Below are positions 22,303 to 33,634 of a stretch of 64,000 nucleotides of DNA, one piece after another. Position numbers and translations under genes: made by a program. Position 1 is the first letter of the stretch, and the number at the start of each line of letters is the position of its first letter. The stretch is from Caenispirillum bisanense. GTDB lineage: Bacteria; Pseudomonadota; Alphaproteobacteria; Rhodospirillales; Rhodospirillaceae. The DNA lies in the NCBI RefSeq assembly GCF_900230255.1, contig NZ_OCNJ01000015.1, positions 1-64,000 of the forward strand, in the 5' to 3' direction. The notes beneath the pieces were generated by a model that was given only the letters and a program-made list of their open reading frames with translations, did not search any database and was not told the DNA's origin.

Positions 22303-23970
22303 TCAGGCGGCCTGGATGCGGGCCAGGAAGGTCTCGACGGACTCGCCCAGCGCACGCGCCTGGCGCTTCAGCGTGTCGGCGCGGGCGTCGACGTCGCGAG
22401 AGGCCTGGCTGGTGAGTTCCGCCGCCGACGACACGCCGGCGATGCTGCGGCTGACGTCGGCCACGCCGTGGGACGCCTGCTGGATGTTGCGGGCGATGTC
22501 GGCGGTCGCCGCGTGCTGCTCCTCCACCGCCGAGGAAATGCCGGCGGAGATGGTGTTCATGTCCTCGATGGTGGCGGCGATGCGCGCCATGGCGTCCACC
22601 GCCTCGGCCGTCTCGCGCTGGATGCCGGCGATCTGGGTGGCGATCTCTTCCGTCGCGCGGGCCGTCTGCGTCGCGAGCGACTTCACCTCGTTGGCGACCA
22701 CCGCGAAGCCCTTTCCGGCCTCGCCGGCGCGGGCGGCCTCGATGGTGGCGTTGAGGGCCAGCAGGTTGGTCTGCGACGCCACGTCGGTGATGAGCTGCAC
22801 GATCTGGCCGATGCGGTCGGCGGCGGTGGCGAGGCCGCTGATGGTGGCGTTGGTCGCCTCGGCCTGCTGCACGGCGCGGGCGGCGATTTCCGACGAGGTC
22901 TGCACCTGGCGGCCGATTTCCGACACCGACGCCGACAGCTCCTCGGTGGCCGCCGCTACGGAGTCCACGTTGGACGAGGCCTGCCCCGACGCCGCCGCCA
23001 CCTCGGCCGACTGGCCGGTGGTCTGCGACGCGGCCGACGACAGGGTACCGGCCGTCTCCGACAGGTGATGGGCGGCGGCGTCCACGTCCGTCACCAGGGC
23101 GATGACCGTCTTCTCGAACTCGGTGGTCAGGGCGTCGATGCGGGCGGTGCGCTCGGCCTTGCGGCGGTCTTCTTCCCGTTCGCGCATCAGGGCGGCGTCG
23201 CGCTCGATGGCGTTCTCCTTGAACACCTCCAGGGCGCGGGCGAAGGCGCCCAGTTCGGTCTTCAGCTGCGTGCCCTCGATGACGACCGACGTGTCGCCCT
23301 TGGCGAGGCGCTGCATGTCCTCGGTCAGCACCGCCAGCGGGCGCACGATGGAGCGGCGCAGCACCAGCGAGGCGACGACGGCCAGCCCGAGCAGCACGGC
23401 GACCACGCCGGCCAGCAGCCACGCCTGGTTCCAGAAGGCGGTATCGATATCGTCGATGTAGACGCCCGTGGCGGCGAACAGCTTCGTTCCCGGCACCGGC
23501 TGCACATAGGCCATCTTGGGCGACGGTTTCTCGGTGCCGGGCTTCGGGAACCAGTAGGTCACGGTGCCGCCGCCCGTCTTCGCCTTCTCCACCATCTCGG
23601 CGACGTAGAGCTTGCCGGTGGTGTCGGCGATGCCGCTGCGGTCCTTGCCGAGCAGGGACTGGTTGTGCGGATGCATGCGCATGACGGCGTCGTAGCCGTA
23701 GAGGAAGAAATACTCGTTGTCGCCGAACCGGGCGCCCTTCAGGGCTTCCGAGAAGGCGGCCTCGTCCAGGGTGCCATCGGCGCCCGTCGCGCCGGCGAGG
23801 GCGGCGGAGACGGTGGAGGCGACCACGCCCCGCAGCATCTCCTCGCGTTCCGACAGCATCACCGACTTGATCATCACGAGGCCGATGGCCGACGCGGCGA
23901 GCACGCCGACGGCCGTCACGATCACCGTCAGCCACAGACGGCGAGCGATCGACAGTTTCTCGAGCAGCAT
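22303..23970 (-). CDS. Methyl-accepting chemotaxis protein with single Cache domain
   Basis: A 555-residue chemoreceptor. The first membrane helix ([23 protein letters not shown]) is followed by a periplasmic single-Cache (sCache_2-like) domain with [18 protein letters not shown] and [21 protein letters not shown]. Then come a second helix ([20 protein letters not shown]), a HAMP region and a signalling coiled coil with tip [27 protein letters not shown]. Ligand unknown; Cache receptors often sense small organic acids. It shares its downstream border with the nif operon. Start ATG at 23970; the upstream leader has only a weak AGGACGA site. Confidence 0.9.
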   Translation of the reverse strand: MLLEKLSIARRLWLTVIVTAVGVLAASAIGLVMIKSVMLSEREEMLRGVVASTVSAALAGATGADGTLDEAAFSEALKGARFGDNEYFFLYGYDAVMRMHPHNQSLLGKDRSGIADTTGKLYVAEMVEKAKTGGGTVTYWFPKPGTEKPSPKMAYVQPVPGTKLFAATGVYIDDIDTAFWNQAWLLAGVVAVLLGLAVVASLVLRRSIVRPLAVLTEDMQRLAKGDTSVVIEGTQLKTELGAFARALEVFKENAIERDAALMREREEDRRKAERTARIDALTTEFEKTVIALVTDVDAAAHHLSETAGTLSSAASQTTGQSAEVAAASGQASSNVDSVAAATEELSASVSEIGRQVQTSSEIAARAVQQAEATNATISGLATAADRIGQIVQLITDVASQTNLLALNATIEAARAGEAGKGFAVVANEVKSLATQTARATEEIATQIAGIQRETAEAVDAMARIAATIEDMNTISAGISSAVEEQHAATADIARNIQQASHGVADVSRSIAGVSSAAELTSQASRDVDARADTLKRQARALGESVETFLARIQAA

Positions 23971-24134
23971 TGTTCTTGGTCTTCGTCCTGGGGAAACACA
24001 GCGCGGGCGCGAGCACCGCATGCATCACGACCGCAGGCCGCTGCTCTACCTCCAAAGGCTGAGAAACGAAAGTCTATACAGACGGTCGGCTATTCTCTTG
24101 CACCATTGATATACTTTTTCCCGGCAACCGCCTC

Positions 24135-24764
24135 TCACCCGTACTTCCGGATGAATCCCTCCACGCCCAGGGTGCGGAAATCCGGCAGGGCTTCGGTCAG
24201 GCGGTCATGGTCCCAGTCCCACCAGGCGATGCGCTTCAGGGCCATCTGGATCTCGAAGGAAAAGCGCTCGCGCAGCGGCTTGGCGGGCACGCCGCCGACG
24301 ATGGCGTAGTCGGGCACGTCCTTGGTCACCACGGCCCCTGCCCCGATGACGGCGCCGGTGCCGACGGTGAGGCCGCCCATGATGGTGGCGCCGTGGCCGA
24401 TCCACACGTCGTGGCCGATCACCAGCCGCTTGGCGCGCCGTCCGTCGAAAAAGGCGTCGTCGTCGGGGCCCATGCCGTACATGGCGCTGCGGTACTGGAA
24501 GTGGTGCAGGCACGGCCGGTCCATGGGGTGCTGGCCGGGGTTGAGCCGCACCGCCGCAGCGATGTTCACGAACTTGCCGACGGTCGTGTAGGCGACGTCG
24601 CCGTCCTCTCCGATGTAGCTGTAGTCACCGAAGCCGCTCTCGACGATGCGGGTGCGGGCGCCGACCTCGCAATAGCGGCCGAACACGGTGTCGCGCAGCT
24701 CGGCGGAGGGGTGCAGGAAGGGCTCCTGCCCGAGGGTCTTCGGGATGGTCTCGTGGTGCATCAT
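24135..24764 (-). CDS. Hexapeptide-repeat acetyltransferase of the phosphonate cluster
   Basis: A left-handed beta-helix transferase of 209 residues (chloramphenicol/xenobiotic acetyltransferase-like). Hexapeptide repeats are visible in [21 protein letters not shown] and [23 protein letters not shown], with the active-site His in [14 protein letters not shown]. The last gene of the phnCDE operon, 5 bp after phnE, it matches the phosphonate-metabolism subgroup of these transferases (TIGR03308-like). Its acceptor is unknown; acetylation of aminoalkylphosphonates is a reasonable guess. Two adjacent ATGs occur; the upstream one (24764) is given. Confidence 0.8.
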   Translation of the reverse strand: MMHHETIPKTLGQEPFLHPSAELRDTVFGRYCEVGARTRIVESGFGDYSYIGEDGDVAYTTVGKFVNIAAAVRLNPGQHPMDRPCLHHFQYRSAMYGMGPDDDAFFDGRRAKRLVIGHDVWIGHGATIMGGLTVGTGAVIGAGAVVTKDVPDYAIVGGVPAKPLRERFSFEIQMALKRIAWWDWDHDRLTEALPDFRTLGVEGFIRKYG

Positions 24765-24769
24765 GATGG

Positions 24770-25585
24770 TCAGATGAACAGCTTGCGCAGGCGCTGCGAC
24801 GCCACGTCGAGCAGCGAGACGGAGGCGATGATGATGAGCATCACGGCGGCGGTCTCGGCGTAATAGAAGCCGCGGATGTATTCCCACAGCACCTGCCCGA
24901 TGCCGCCCGCCCCGACGATGCCGAGCACGGTGGCCGAGCGCACGTTGCTCTCGAAGCGGTAGAGGCTGTAGCTGATCCACAGCGGGATCACCTGCGGGAT
25001 GACGCCGAACACCACCTCCTGCAGCCAGCCGGCGCCGGTGGCGCGAATGCCCTCCACCGGGCGCGGATCCACTGCCTCCACGGCTTCCGAGAACAGCTTG
25101 GCGAGGATGCCGGTGGTGTGGATGAACAGCGCCAGCACGCCGGCGAAGGGCCCGAGGCCGACCGCCACCACGAACAGCATGGCGAAGACCATCTCGTTGA
25201 TGGCGCGGAAGGCGTCCATCAGGCGGCGCACCGGCTGGTAGATCCACCAGGGCACCATGTTTTCCGACGACAGGATGCCGAAGGGAATGGACAGCGCGAT
25301 GGACAGGGCCGTGCCCCACACGGCGATCTGCACCGTGATGACCATCTCCTCCAGGTACATCTTCCACTCGCTGAAATCCGGCGGGAAGAAGCCCGAGCTG
25401 AAGCGCACCATGTTCGGCCAGTATTCCACCAGGGCGGCCGGGCGCATGTCGGCGCCTTCCCACGACCACACCAGCAGACCGAGCAGGATGGCCCAGCCGA
25501 GGTAATAGCCGAGGGACTGCTTGAGGGCGCGACGCGGCGGCTCGAGGCTCTGGAGGGAGCGGCGGGCGGCGGTGGAGGCGGTCAT
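24770..25585 (-). CDS. phnE: Phosphonate ABC transporter permease PhnE
   Basis: A 271-residue inner-membrane permease with six hydrophobic helices. The EAA-type loop reads [33 protein letters not shown], and the C-terminal [14 protein letters not shown] ending matches PhnE. Only one phnE is present; many alphaproteobacterial clusters have two. It follows phnD after a strong hairpin. Together with PhnC and PhnD it imports phosphonates across the inner membrane. Confidence 0.92.
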   Translation of the reverse strand: MTASTAARRSLQSLEPPRRALKQSLGYYLGWAILLGLLVWSWEGADMRPAALVEYWPNMVRFSSGFFPPDFSEWKMYLEEMVITVQIAVWGTALSIALSIPFGILSSENMVPWWIYQPVRRLMDAFRAINEMVFAMLFVVAVGLGPFAGVLALFIHTTGILAKLFSEAVEAVDPRPVEGIRATGAGWLQEVVFGVIPQVIPLWISYSLYRFESNVRSATVLGIVGAGGIGQVLWEYIRGFYYAETAAVMLIIIASVSLLDVASQRLRKLFI

Positions 25586-25615
25586 GGATCGGGGCTCCGG
25601 GGTGCGGGAAAGGAA

Positions 25616-25649
25616 ACGGCGCCGCTCCCCGCCGGGGAGGCGGCGCCGT
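25616..25649 (-). terminator. Intercistronic hairpin between phnD and phnE
   Basis: ACGGCGCCGCTCCCC pairs with GGGGAG(G)CGGCGCCGT around a 3-nt loop, with one bulged G. There is no T-run on the minus strand. It sits 13 bp after the phnD stop, a place where such hairpins protect the upstream mRNA or attenuate the downstream permease gene. Confidence 0.55.
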
Positions 25650-25662
25650 CGTCAGGTGTGGA

Positions 25663-26676
25663 TCAGGAGGCGGTCTTCGGCTGCTTGGCCGCTTCGGCCT
25701 TCAGATCCTCGAGCTGCTTGTCGATCTCGGCGATCTTCTGCTTCTTCTCATCGGCGCTCAGGCCCTCGGCCGCTTCCACCTTGGCGCGGTTCTTGAACAG
25801 CTCCAGCTGGCGGATGGGGATCAGCTGGGCGTTGGACGACGGCTGGAACGGCGCCCAGCCGAGGTCGGACAGCACCTTGCGGCTGGCGTCGAGTTCTTCC
25901 GACGAGCCGATGCGGCCGTAGGACATGAAGAAGCTCATCAGCTCGGCCTTGGCCATCTGCGGCAGTTCCTGGCGCCACACGATGGGGTCGGACGGGATCA
26001 GCGGCGAGCGCCAGATCACCTTCACGTCCTTGGCCATTTCCGGATGCGTCACCTGCATGCGGCGCAGGTTTTCCGTGTTGTTGGTGGCCAGGTCGACCTG
26101 CTTGGTGGCGGCGGCGACCAGGTTGGTCTCGTGGTTGGCGTTGCGCACGGCCGCGAAGCAGTCCTTCGGGTCCTTGCCGTTCTGGGCGAAGACGTAATAG
26201 GACGGCACCAGGAAGCCGGAGGTGGAGTTGGGGTCGCCATAGCCGAAGTCGAGCGACTTGTCGCACTTCAGCACGTCGTCCAGGCTGTTCAGCGGGCTGT
26301 CCTTGTGGGTCACCAGCAGCGACCAGTAGCCGGGGTTGCCCTCGACATCGACGGTCTGGGCGAAGATCTCGCCGCCGGCGCGGTCCACCGCCTCCATGGC
26401 CGACTTGTTGCCGTACCACGCCACGTCCACCTTGCCGAAGCGCATGCCTTCGATGATGCCGGCGTAGTCCGGCGCGAAGAAGGCGTTGATCTTCATGCCG
26501 GTCGCCTTTTCCATGTCGGCGAGGAACGGCGTCCAGGTCTGCTTCAGGTTCTGCGTCGATTCCGTCGAGATGATGCCGAAGTTCAGCTCCTTCGGCATGT
26601 CGGCGGCGATGGCGGCGCCGCCGGTCAGGGTGACGGCCGCGACCGAGGCGGCGGCGAGGATGTTGCGGAACTGCAT
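25663..26676 (-). CDS. phnD: Phosphonate ABC transporter substrate-binding protein PhnD
   Basis: A 337-residue periplasmic protein with a Sec signal peptide of about 24 residues ([25 protein letters not shown]). It has PhnD family features: [22 protein letters not shown] at the start of the mature part and [16 protein letters not shown] in the middle. A lysine-rich helix ends the chain. PhnD-like proteins also bind phosphite or hypophosphite, but phnN next door favours phosphonate. Confidence 0.92.
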   Translation of the reverse strand: MQFRNILAAASVAAVTLTGGAAIAADMPKELNFGIISTESTQNLKQTWTPFLADMEKATGMKINAFFAPDYAGIIEGMRFGKVDVAWYGNKSAMEAVDRAGGEIFAQTVDVEGNPGYWSLLVTHKDSPLNSLDDVLKCDKSLDFGYGDPNSTSGFLVPSYYVFAQNGKDPKDCFAAVRNANHETNLVAAATKQVDLATNNTENLRRMQVTHPEMAKDVKVIWRSPLIPSDPIVWRQELPQMAKAELMSFFMSYGRIGSSEELDASRKVLSDLGWAPFQPSSNAQLIPIRQLELFKNRAKVEAAEGLSADEKKQKIAEIDKQLEDLKAEAAKQPKTAS

Positions 26677-26758
26677 GGGGTTGGTGCTCCCGTACCTGAT
26701 GGATTGGCGATGCAGGGTCGTTTTGTGGTCGTCGGAGCGCCGGGCGGCCGGCGATCCG

Positions 26759-27607
26759 TCACATCCCGGCGGCGAAGGCCGGCCGGGCGAGGCTGTCGGC
26801 GACCTCGAGGTCCCGCTCGGGACGGGCGTCGATGAGCAGCTCCTCGCTGTCGGCGCCGTAGAGGTCGGTCAGGAAAGCCGGGGTCAGCGCCGTCGAGACG
26901 CCGTCGTAAACCACTTGGCCGCCGCGCATGGCGACCGTGCGCGGGCAGTACTTGGCGGCGTAGTTCACCTGGTGCAGCGACACCACCACGGTGATGCCGT
27001 CCTCGCGGTTGATGGTGGCCAGCGCCTCCATCACCGTATTGGCCGAGGCCGGATCGAGCGAGGCGATGGGCTCGTCGGCCAGGATCACCCGCGCCTTCTG
27101 CATCAGCGTGCGGGCGATGGCGACGCGCTGCTGCTGGCCGCCCGACAAGGTGGAGGCGCGCTGGGCGGCGTAGTCCGCCATGCCGACGCGGGCCAGCGCC
27201 CGCATGGCGTCGCGCTTCTCGTCCTCGGTGAACATGCCGAGCGTGCCGCGCCAGCCCGGGATGCGGCCGAGGCAGCCGAGCAGCACGTTGGTCAGCACGC
27301 TCAGGCGGCCGACGAGATTGAACTGCTGGAACACCATGCCGACGTCGGCGCGGATGCGGCGGGCATCGCGGGCGAGGCGGCCGGCGGCCTGCATGGGGCG
27401 GCCGAGGATCTCGACGCGGGCGGCGCCGCCGTTGCGGTCGGCGATGGTCAGGCCCGACAAGTGGCGCAGCAGGGTGGACTTGCCCGACCCCGATGCACCG
27501 ATCAGGGCAACCATCTCGCCCTCGCCCACGGTCATGGCGATGTCGGCGAGGGCGCGGTGACCGCGCTGGAACGATTTGCTGAGCTGGGAAACGGCAATGG
27601 CCGGCAC
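26759..27607 (-). CDS. phnC: Phosphonate ABC transporter ATP-binding protein PhnC
   Basis: A 282-residue ABC ATPase: Walker [10 protein letters not shown], signature [14 protein letters not shown], Walker [13 protein letters not shown], switch His in [11 protein letters not shown]. It is the first gene of the minus-strand phn operon and starts with GTG at 27607 behind an AAAGGA site. A PHO-box-like repeat lies 75-92 bp upstream, so transcription is probably induced by phosphate starvation. Confidence 0.93.
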   Translation of the reverse strand: MPAIAVSQLSKSFQRGHRALADIAMTVGEGEMVALIGASGSGKSTLLRHLSGLTIADRNGGAARVEILGRPMQAAGRLARDARRIRADVGMVFQQFNLVGRLSVLTNVLLGCLGRIPGWRGTLGMFTEDEKRDAMRALARVGMADYAAQRASTLSGGQQQRVAIARTLMQKARVILADEPIASLDPASANTVMEALATINREDGITVVVSLHQVNYAAKYCPRTVAMRGGQVVYDGVSTALTPAFLTDLYGADSEELLIDARPERDLEVADSLARPAFAAGM

Positions 27608-27681
27608 AGCGCCATCCTTTTTCTGGTGGGCTCTGGCCGAAGGATATACCCGCCGATCCGCGACTCTTTCGCGACCGGAGG

Positions 27682-27699
27682 ATGAAAGTTCAGTGAAAG
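27682..27699 (-). promoter_or_regulatory. PHO-box-like direct repeat upstream of phnC
   Basis: On the minus strand CTTTCAC-TGAA-CTTTCAT matches the PhoB pattern CTGTCAT-N4-CTGTCAT in spacing and in 11 of 14 repeat positions. It is oriented toward phnC and lies 75 bp upstream of its start codon. Confidence 0.65.
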
Positions 27700-27722
27700 C
27701 ACAGTCTCACGAACATAAGTCC

Positions 27723-27734
27723 TTAGACGTCTAA
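27723..27734. promoter_or_regulatory. TTAGACGTCTAA palindrome between phnC and phnN
   Basis: A perfect 12-bp palindrome in the 179-bp divergent phnC/phnN region; a half-site GTCTAG follows at about 27743. Position and symmetry suit a dimeric repressor, for example a GntR-type PhnF, but no such regulator gene is in the window. Confidence 0.4.
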
Positions 27735-27786
27735 ACCGCTTCGTCTAGCTTGTCCACAAGAAAGGTATCGGTGTAATAGTTCGCTC

Positions 27787-28344
27787 ATGACTATAGGCCG
27801 CCTCGTCTATGTCCTCGGTCCTTCGGGCGCCGGCAAGGACACGCTCATCGACATCGCCCGCCGCGCGCTCGACGGCGGCGCGCCCGTCGTCTTCGCCCAT
27901 CGCTACATCACGCGCAGCGCCGATGCGGGCGGCGAGGTGCATGTGCCGCTGAGCCCGGCGGAGTTCGCTTTGCGCGAAAGCCGGGGCCTGTTCGCCCTGT
28001 CATGGCATAGCCACGGCTTGGCCTACGGCATTGGGCGGGAGATCGACCTGTGGCTGGCGGCGGGGCTGACGGTGGTGGTCAACGGCTCGCGCGGGTACCT
28101 GCCGCAGGCGGCGGAGCGCTACCCCGACCTGGTGCCGGTGGTGATCCGCGTCGATCTGCCGGAACTGCGTCGCCGCCTGATCGCCCGCGGCCGCGAGACG
28201 GCGGCGGAGATCGAGGAACGGCTGGCGCGCGCCGCCGCCTTCACGGTGGAGCACCCCAACCGCGTCACCCTGGACAACTCGGCGGCGCCGGCCGAGGGCG
28301 GGGCGCGCCTGACGGCGCTGCTGCGCACCCTGGCGGACGCCTGA
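27787..28344 (+). CDS. phnN: Ribose 1,5-bisphosphate phosphokinase PhnN
   Basis: A 185-residue guanylate-kinase-like P-loop enzyme that phosphorylates ribose 1,5-bisphosphate to PRPP, the last step of the C-P lyase pathway. The P-loop is VLGPSGAGKDT near the N-terminus, followed by a HRYITR substrate block and an Arg-rich lid (RLIARGRETAAEIEERLAR). It diverges from phnC. No C-P lyase genes (phnG-M) are in the window, so they must be elsewhere or absent. Confidence 0.88.
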   Translation: MTIGRLVYVLGPSGAGKDTLIDIARRALDGGAPVVFAHRYITRSADAGGEVHVPLSPAEFALRESRGLFALSWHSHGLAYGIGREIDLWLAAGLTVVVNGSRGYLPQAAERYPDLVPVVIRVDLPELRRRLIARGRETAAEIEERLARAAAFTVEHPNRVTLDNSAAPAEGGARLTALLRTLADA

Positions 28345-28520
28345 CCGGCCCCTTTCCTTCGGCCAGGGCGGCGCTCTGGCCTTTCGGCCGGGTGCGGTCC
28401 GACCGATCGCCTATGGCTTTTACCTTATACCAGAAAGGGTCTTTCCGGGCGTAGGCTCATCGGCGGAGGAAACCGGCGTCGCAGCCGCAACCGGCGCGAC
28501 GCGAGCCGAGAGCAACGCAC

Positions 28521-30680
<2,160 letters not shown>

Positions 30681-30691
30681 GGCCGGCGCCG

Positions 30692-30982
30692 TCAGGCCTT
30701 GGCCCAGCCCTGGCGGAAGGACAGCACCAGCACCGCCGGGATCAGGCAGAAGGTGACGAAATCGCGCGCCGCCGCGCCGGCGGCCTGGCCGTAGACGAGC
30801 ACGTCGACCAGTTCCATGGCGGCCGAGATCAGCACCACCGGCAGCAGCGTCGCCCACTGGCCGACGGGGCGGCGGAAGACGATGGCCGTCACCAGCAGCA
30901 CCACCATGCCGAACAGCATGTGGGTGAAGTCGTTGCCGAAGGGGATCGAGCCGAACAACGAGCCCTTGATGTCCAGGTACAT
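30692..30982 (-). CDS. Small three-helix membrane protein, unknown
   Basis: A 96-residue protein with three predicted membrane helices (FTHMLFGMVVLLVTAIVF, WATLLPVVLISAAMELVDVLV and FVTFCLIPAVLVLSF). The hydrophilic N-terminal MYLDIKGSLFGSIPFGNDF is compatible with a cytoplasmic start. The arrangement recalls VanZ-like fragments but no signature residues convince me. It lies convergent to the histidine kinase, 11 bp away. No function is proposed. Confidence 0.6.
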   Translation of the reverse strand: MYLDIKGSLFGSIPFGNDFTHMLFGMVVLLVTAIVFRRPVGQWATLLPVVLISAAMELVDVLVYGQAAGAAARDFVTFCLIPAVLVLSFRQGWAKA

Positions 30983-31078
30983 GGCGGCGGTCTCTCAGGT
31001 GGCACGCGAAGTCGTGCCGCAGTGTAGCGGCAGGTCGCCCCGGCCGCCACCCTCGAGCGCCGCCGCCCTGCGACCGGG

Positions 31079-32119
31079 TCACGGGCAGGGGTTGGGATTG
31101 CCCTCGTGCACCGTCTCGATCTCGGCCACCACGTCGTCGGACAGCGTCAAGTCGGCGCTGCCGAGGTTGCTGCGCAACTGCTCCAGGGATGTCGCGCCGA
31201 TGATGGTCGAGGTGGTGAAGGACCGCGAGGTCACCCAGGCCAGCGCCATCTGCGCCGGGTCGAGGCCGTGGCGCCGGGCGATGGCGACATAGGCCTCCGT
31301 CGCCGCCACGCCGCGCGGCTTGACGTAGCGGCCGTAGCGTTCCGGGAACAGCGTCAGGCGCGCCCCCGCCGGCCGCTGGTCGCCCAGGTACTTGCCGCTG
31401 AGCGTGCCGAAGCCGAGCGGGCTGTAGGCGCACAGGCCCACCTCCTCGCGGATGGCGCATTCGGCGAGGCCGATCTCGAAGCTGCGGTTGAGCAGGTTGT
31501 AGGGGTTCTGGATGCAGGCCGGCCGCGGCAGGCCCCGGCTTTCCGCCAGATGGACGGTGCGCATGAGGCCCCACGGCGTCTCGTTGGACAGTCCGACGTG
31601 GCGAATCTTGCCGGCGGTCACGCAGTCCTGCAGGGCGGCGAGGCTCTCCTCCAGGGCGATGCTCTCCGCCTCCGGCCGGTGGCTGTAGCCGAGGCGGCCG
31701 AAGAAGTTGGTCGGCCGGTCGGGCCAGTGCAGGTAGTAGAGGTCGATGTAATCGGTCTTCAGTCGCTTCAGGCTACCGTCGACCGCCGCCAGGATGTTGG
31801 CGCGATCGAGGCGGCGCCCGGTGCCGCGGATCCATTCCATGCCACCCGGGCCGGCGACCTTGCTGGCCAGTACCACGCGGTCGCGGCCGCCACGGTCGGC
31901 CAGCCAGGCGCCGACGATTTCCTCGGTGCGGCCCTGCGTTTCGGCACGCGGTGCCACCGGATACATCTCGGCGGCGTCGAGGAAGGTGACGCCGTGGTCG
32001 CGGGCGAGGTCGAGTTGCGCGAAGCCTTCGGCCTGCGTGTTCTGCTCGCCGAAGGTCATGGTGCCGAGGCAGAGCGCGGACACGGAAAGGCCGGTGCGGC
32101 CGAGCGGACGGGTCTCCAT
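31079..32119 (-). CDS. Aldo/keto reductase (Tas/YajO type)
   Basis: A 346-residue NADPH-dependent TIM-barrel oxidoreductase. The catalytic tetrad is readable: Asp and Tyr in FLDAAEMYP, Lys in VLASKVAG and His in LYYLHWPD. The C-terminal nucleotide site TSTIIGATSLEQLRSNL is typical, and the insert after the His (DRPTNFFGRLGY) resembles Tas. Substrate unknown. Start ATG at 32119; the frame continues upstream without a plausible site. It runs in the same direction as the Hpt-like gene, 104 bp further on. Confidence 0.88.
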   Translation of the reverse strand: METRPLGRTGLSVSALCLGTMTFGEQNTQAEGFAQLDLARDHGVTFLDAAEMYPVAPRAETQGRTEEIVGAWLADRGGRDRVVLASKVAGPGGMEWIRGTGRRLDRANILAAVDGSLKRLKTDYIDLYYLHWPDRPTNFFGRLGYSHRPEAESIALEESLAALQDCVTAGKIRHVGLSNETPWGLMRTVHLAESRGLPRPACIQNPYNLLNRSFEIGLAECAIREEVGLCAYSPLGFGTLSGKYLGDQRPAGARLTLFPERYGRYVKPRGVAATEAYVAIARRHGLDPAQMALAWVTSRSFTTSTIIGATSLEQLRSNLGSADLTLSDDVVAEIETVHEGNPNPCP

Positions 32120-32223
32120 GCGGCGGGGGTTCCCTGTTCTGTCGGTGTCGAGGACGCGGCCGCCGGACGGCGGCGCCTCTCCACAATGGGGGCTCGCCGC
32201 CGCCTTTGCCAGGGTCCTTGCCG

Positions 32224-33015
32224 TCAGATGAGGAACAGGCGGTCCAGCGCCTCGGCCAGATCGTCGCCGAACTGCGGGCCCTTGTGGATGATGGGCACGT
32301 CCTTGGGGATCAGCTTCAGGTAGTCGTCGTCGGGCGGCAGGCTGGTGATGAGGGCGGTCGGCGTGTTGCGGGTCGCCGGCATGGAATGCAGCCCGATGAC
32401 CAGATCGATGCCCGACAGTTCCGGCATGACGGCACCGACGATCACCAGGTCGGGCTTGGTGCGGACCACCACCGCGACGGCGTCGAAGGTATTGGCGACG
32501 GTGTGGGTGCGATAGCCGCACTGCTGCAACTCGCGTTCGACGAAGTGCGCCGCGGTGCCGTAGGGCATGACCAGCAGCACTTCGACGTCGCGCACCTCGA
32601 TGTCGCCGACCGAGAAGCCGGCCTTGGGCGGCAGCTTGCGCACCAGCCGGGCCGCCTCGCCGTCCAAGGGGATGCGGCCCTCGACGATGTCGAGCAGGGT
32701 TTCGATGAAGGCTTCCAGGTCGTCGAAGGCGCGCGGCGGCAGGTGCTTCACGCCGGCCGGATAATCCTCCAGCCGCGCCGCCACCGCCCCGACGAGCCCG
32801 AGGCCCAGGTTGGCCGCCTCGCCGCGCAGGCGCATGGCGCCCCGGCGGACCTCGTGGATCATGTCCGCCGCCGTCACCCGGCCGTGGCGGGCGTCCTCCA
32901 CCAGCAGTTCGAGGCGGCGCAGCAGCTCGCCGGCCTCGTCGAGGAAGCCGCGCCGCATCTCGGCGACGATCTCGTCCACCGCACCACCGGCATCGCGCGC
33001 CAGTCTATCCGTCAT
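32224..33015 (-). CDS. Degenerate Hpt-receiver two-domain protein
   Basis: A 263-residue cytoplasmic protein. Residues 20-115 form an Hpt-like helical bundle, but the phosphoryl-accepting His of the HTLKG motif is Met61 (MRLRGEAANLGLG). After a linker, residues 145-263 form a receiver-like fold whose phosphorylation Asp is Gly194 (PDLVIVGAVMPELSG); a conserved Lys remains near KGPQFGDD. So both phosphotransfer residues seem lost. It could work as a protein-interaction adaptor in a phosphorelay, possibly with the kinase at 28521. ATG at 33015 follows GGAGAAGGTG; an upstream ATG at 33084 is unlikely. Confidence 0.65.
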   Translation of the reverse strand: MTDRLARDAGGAVDEIVAEMRRGFLDEAGELLRRLELLVEDARHGRVTAADMIHEVRRGAMRLRGEAANLGLGLVGAVAARLEDYPAGVKHLPPRAFDDLEAFIETLLDIVEGRIPLDGEAARLVRKLPPKAGFSVGDIEVRDVEVLLVMPYGTAAHFVERELQQCGYRTHTVANTFDAVAVVVRTKPDLVIVGAVMPELSGIDLVIGLHSMPATRNTPTALITSLPPDDDYLKLIPKDVPIIHKGPQFGDDLAEALDRLFLI

Positions 33016-33263
33016 CACCTTCTCCACCACCTTCGTGGTATCCGAACGCCAGGATAGCGCTTCCGCACTGCCCACCGCCAGCACGGTACACGCCGTACGA
33101 CGTCAAGCCTGCCAATGGAACCGGACAGGCGGGGCTGGCGGGGTCGCGGCTCCACCAGCGGGCGAGAAGCGCCACCATCGTTCCGCCGGACGAAGGCCGA
33201 CTCCGTCGCCCGCAAAATTAAGGATGGTCCGCCCTGCCCTACGGATCTTTTCTCCATGCCTTT

Positions 33264-33272
33264 TGTTATAAT
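33264..33272 (+). promoter_or_regulatory. Extended -10 promoter of the small gene at 33364
   Basis: TGT-TATAAT (33264-33272) is an extended -10 element, unusual in this GC-rich DNA. The -35 region is weak. It lies 91 bp upstream of the small gene at 33364, in the 348-bp gap 33016-33363 that otherwise contains only low-complexity GC-rich sequence and the back-to-back start of the Hpt-like gene. Confidence 0.55.
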
Positions 33273-33363
33273 AGCCAATGACCGAAGCGCGACCTTCGAC
33301 GCATGAATCGACGCCTCGGCAGGACTTTGGTCCCCAACAAGAACATCAAGGAGGTGGTCCGCC

Positions 33364-33609
33364 ATGTTCACGGAAACGACCGATCAGAGTCGCATCGTCC
33401 ACTGCCGCCTGTTCCGCGTCTGCTGGCGCAGCCCGGTGACGAGCGAGCGCGGCATGTCGGGCCCCATGTCCCGCGCGCAGGCCGAGTTCCTGGTGCGCGA
33501 CGAGTCCATCGGCAACCCGCTGCGGCGGTTCTGGATCGAGCCGTGGTTCGAGGAAACGGCAGACGACGAGGACGACGCCCCCGTGCCGCCCCGCCGCCGG
33601 GTGAACTGA
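33364..33609 (+). CDS. Small acidic/basic protein of unknown function
   Basis: A protein of 81 residues, not recognised. It begins MFTETTDQSRIVHCRLFRVCWR, contains a central SRAQAEFLVRDESIGNPLRRFWIEPWFEE and ends in an acidic DDEDD run followed by PRRRVN. No signal peptide or membrane helix. The AAGGAGGTGG site 8 nt ahead of the ATG is nearly perfect and a consensus -10 is upstream, so it is probably expressed well. The next gene (udgX) is convergent, 25 bp away. Confidence 0.6.
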   Translation: MFTETTDQSRIVHCRLFRVCWRSPVTSERGMSGPMSRAQAEFLVRDESIGNPLRRFWIEPWFEETADDEDDAPVPPRRRVN

Positions 33610-33634
33610 GGCAGCCGGTCGGCCGACCGCACGC

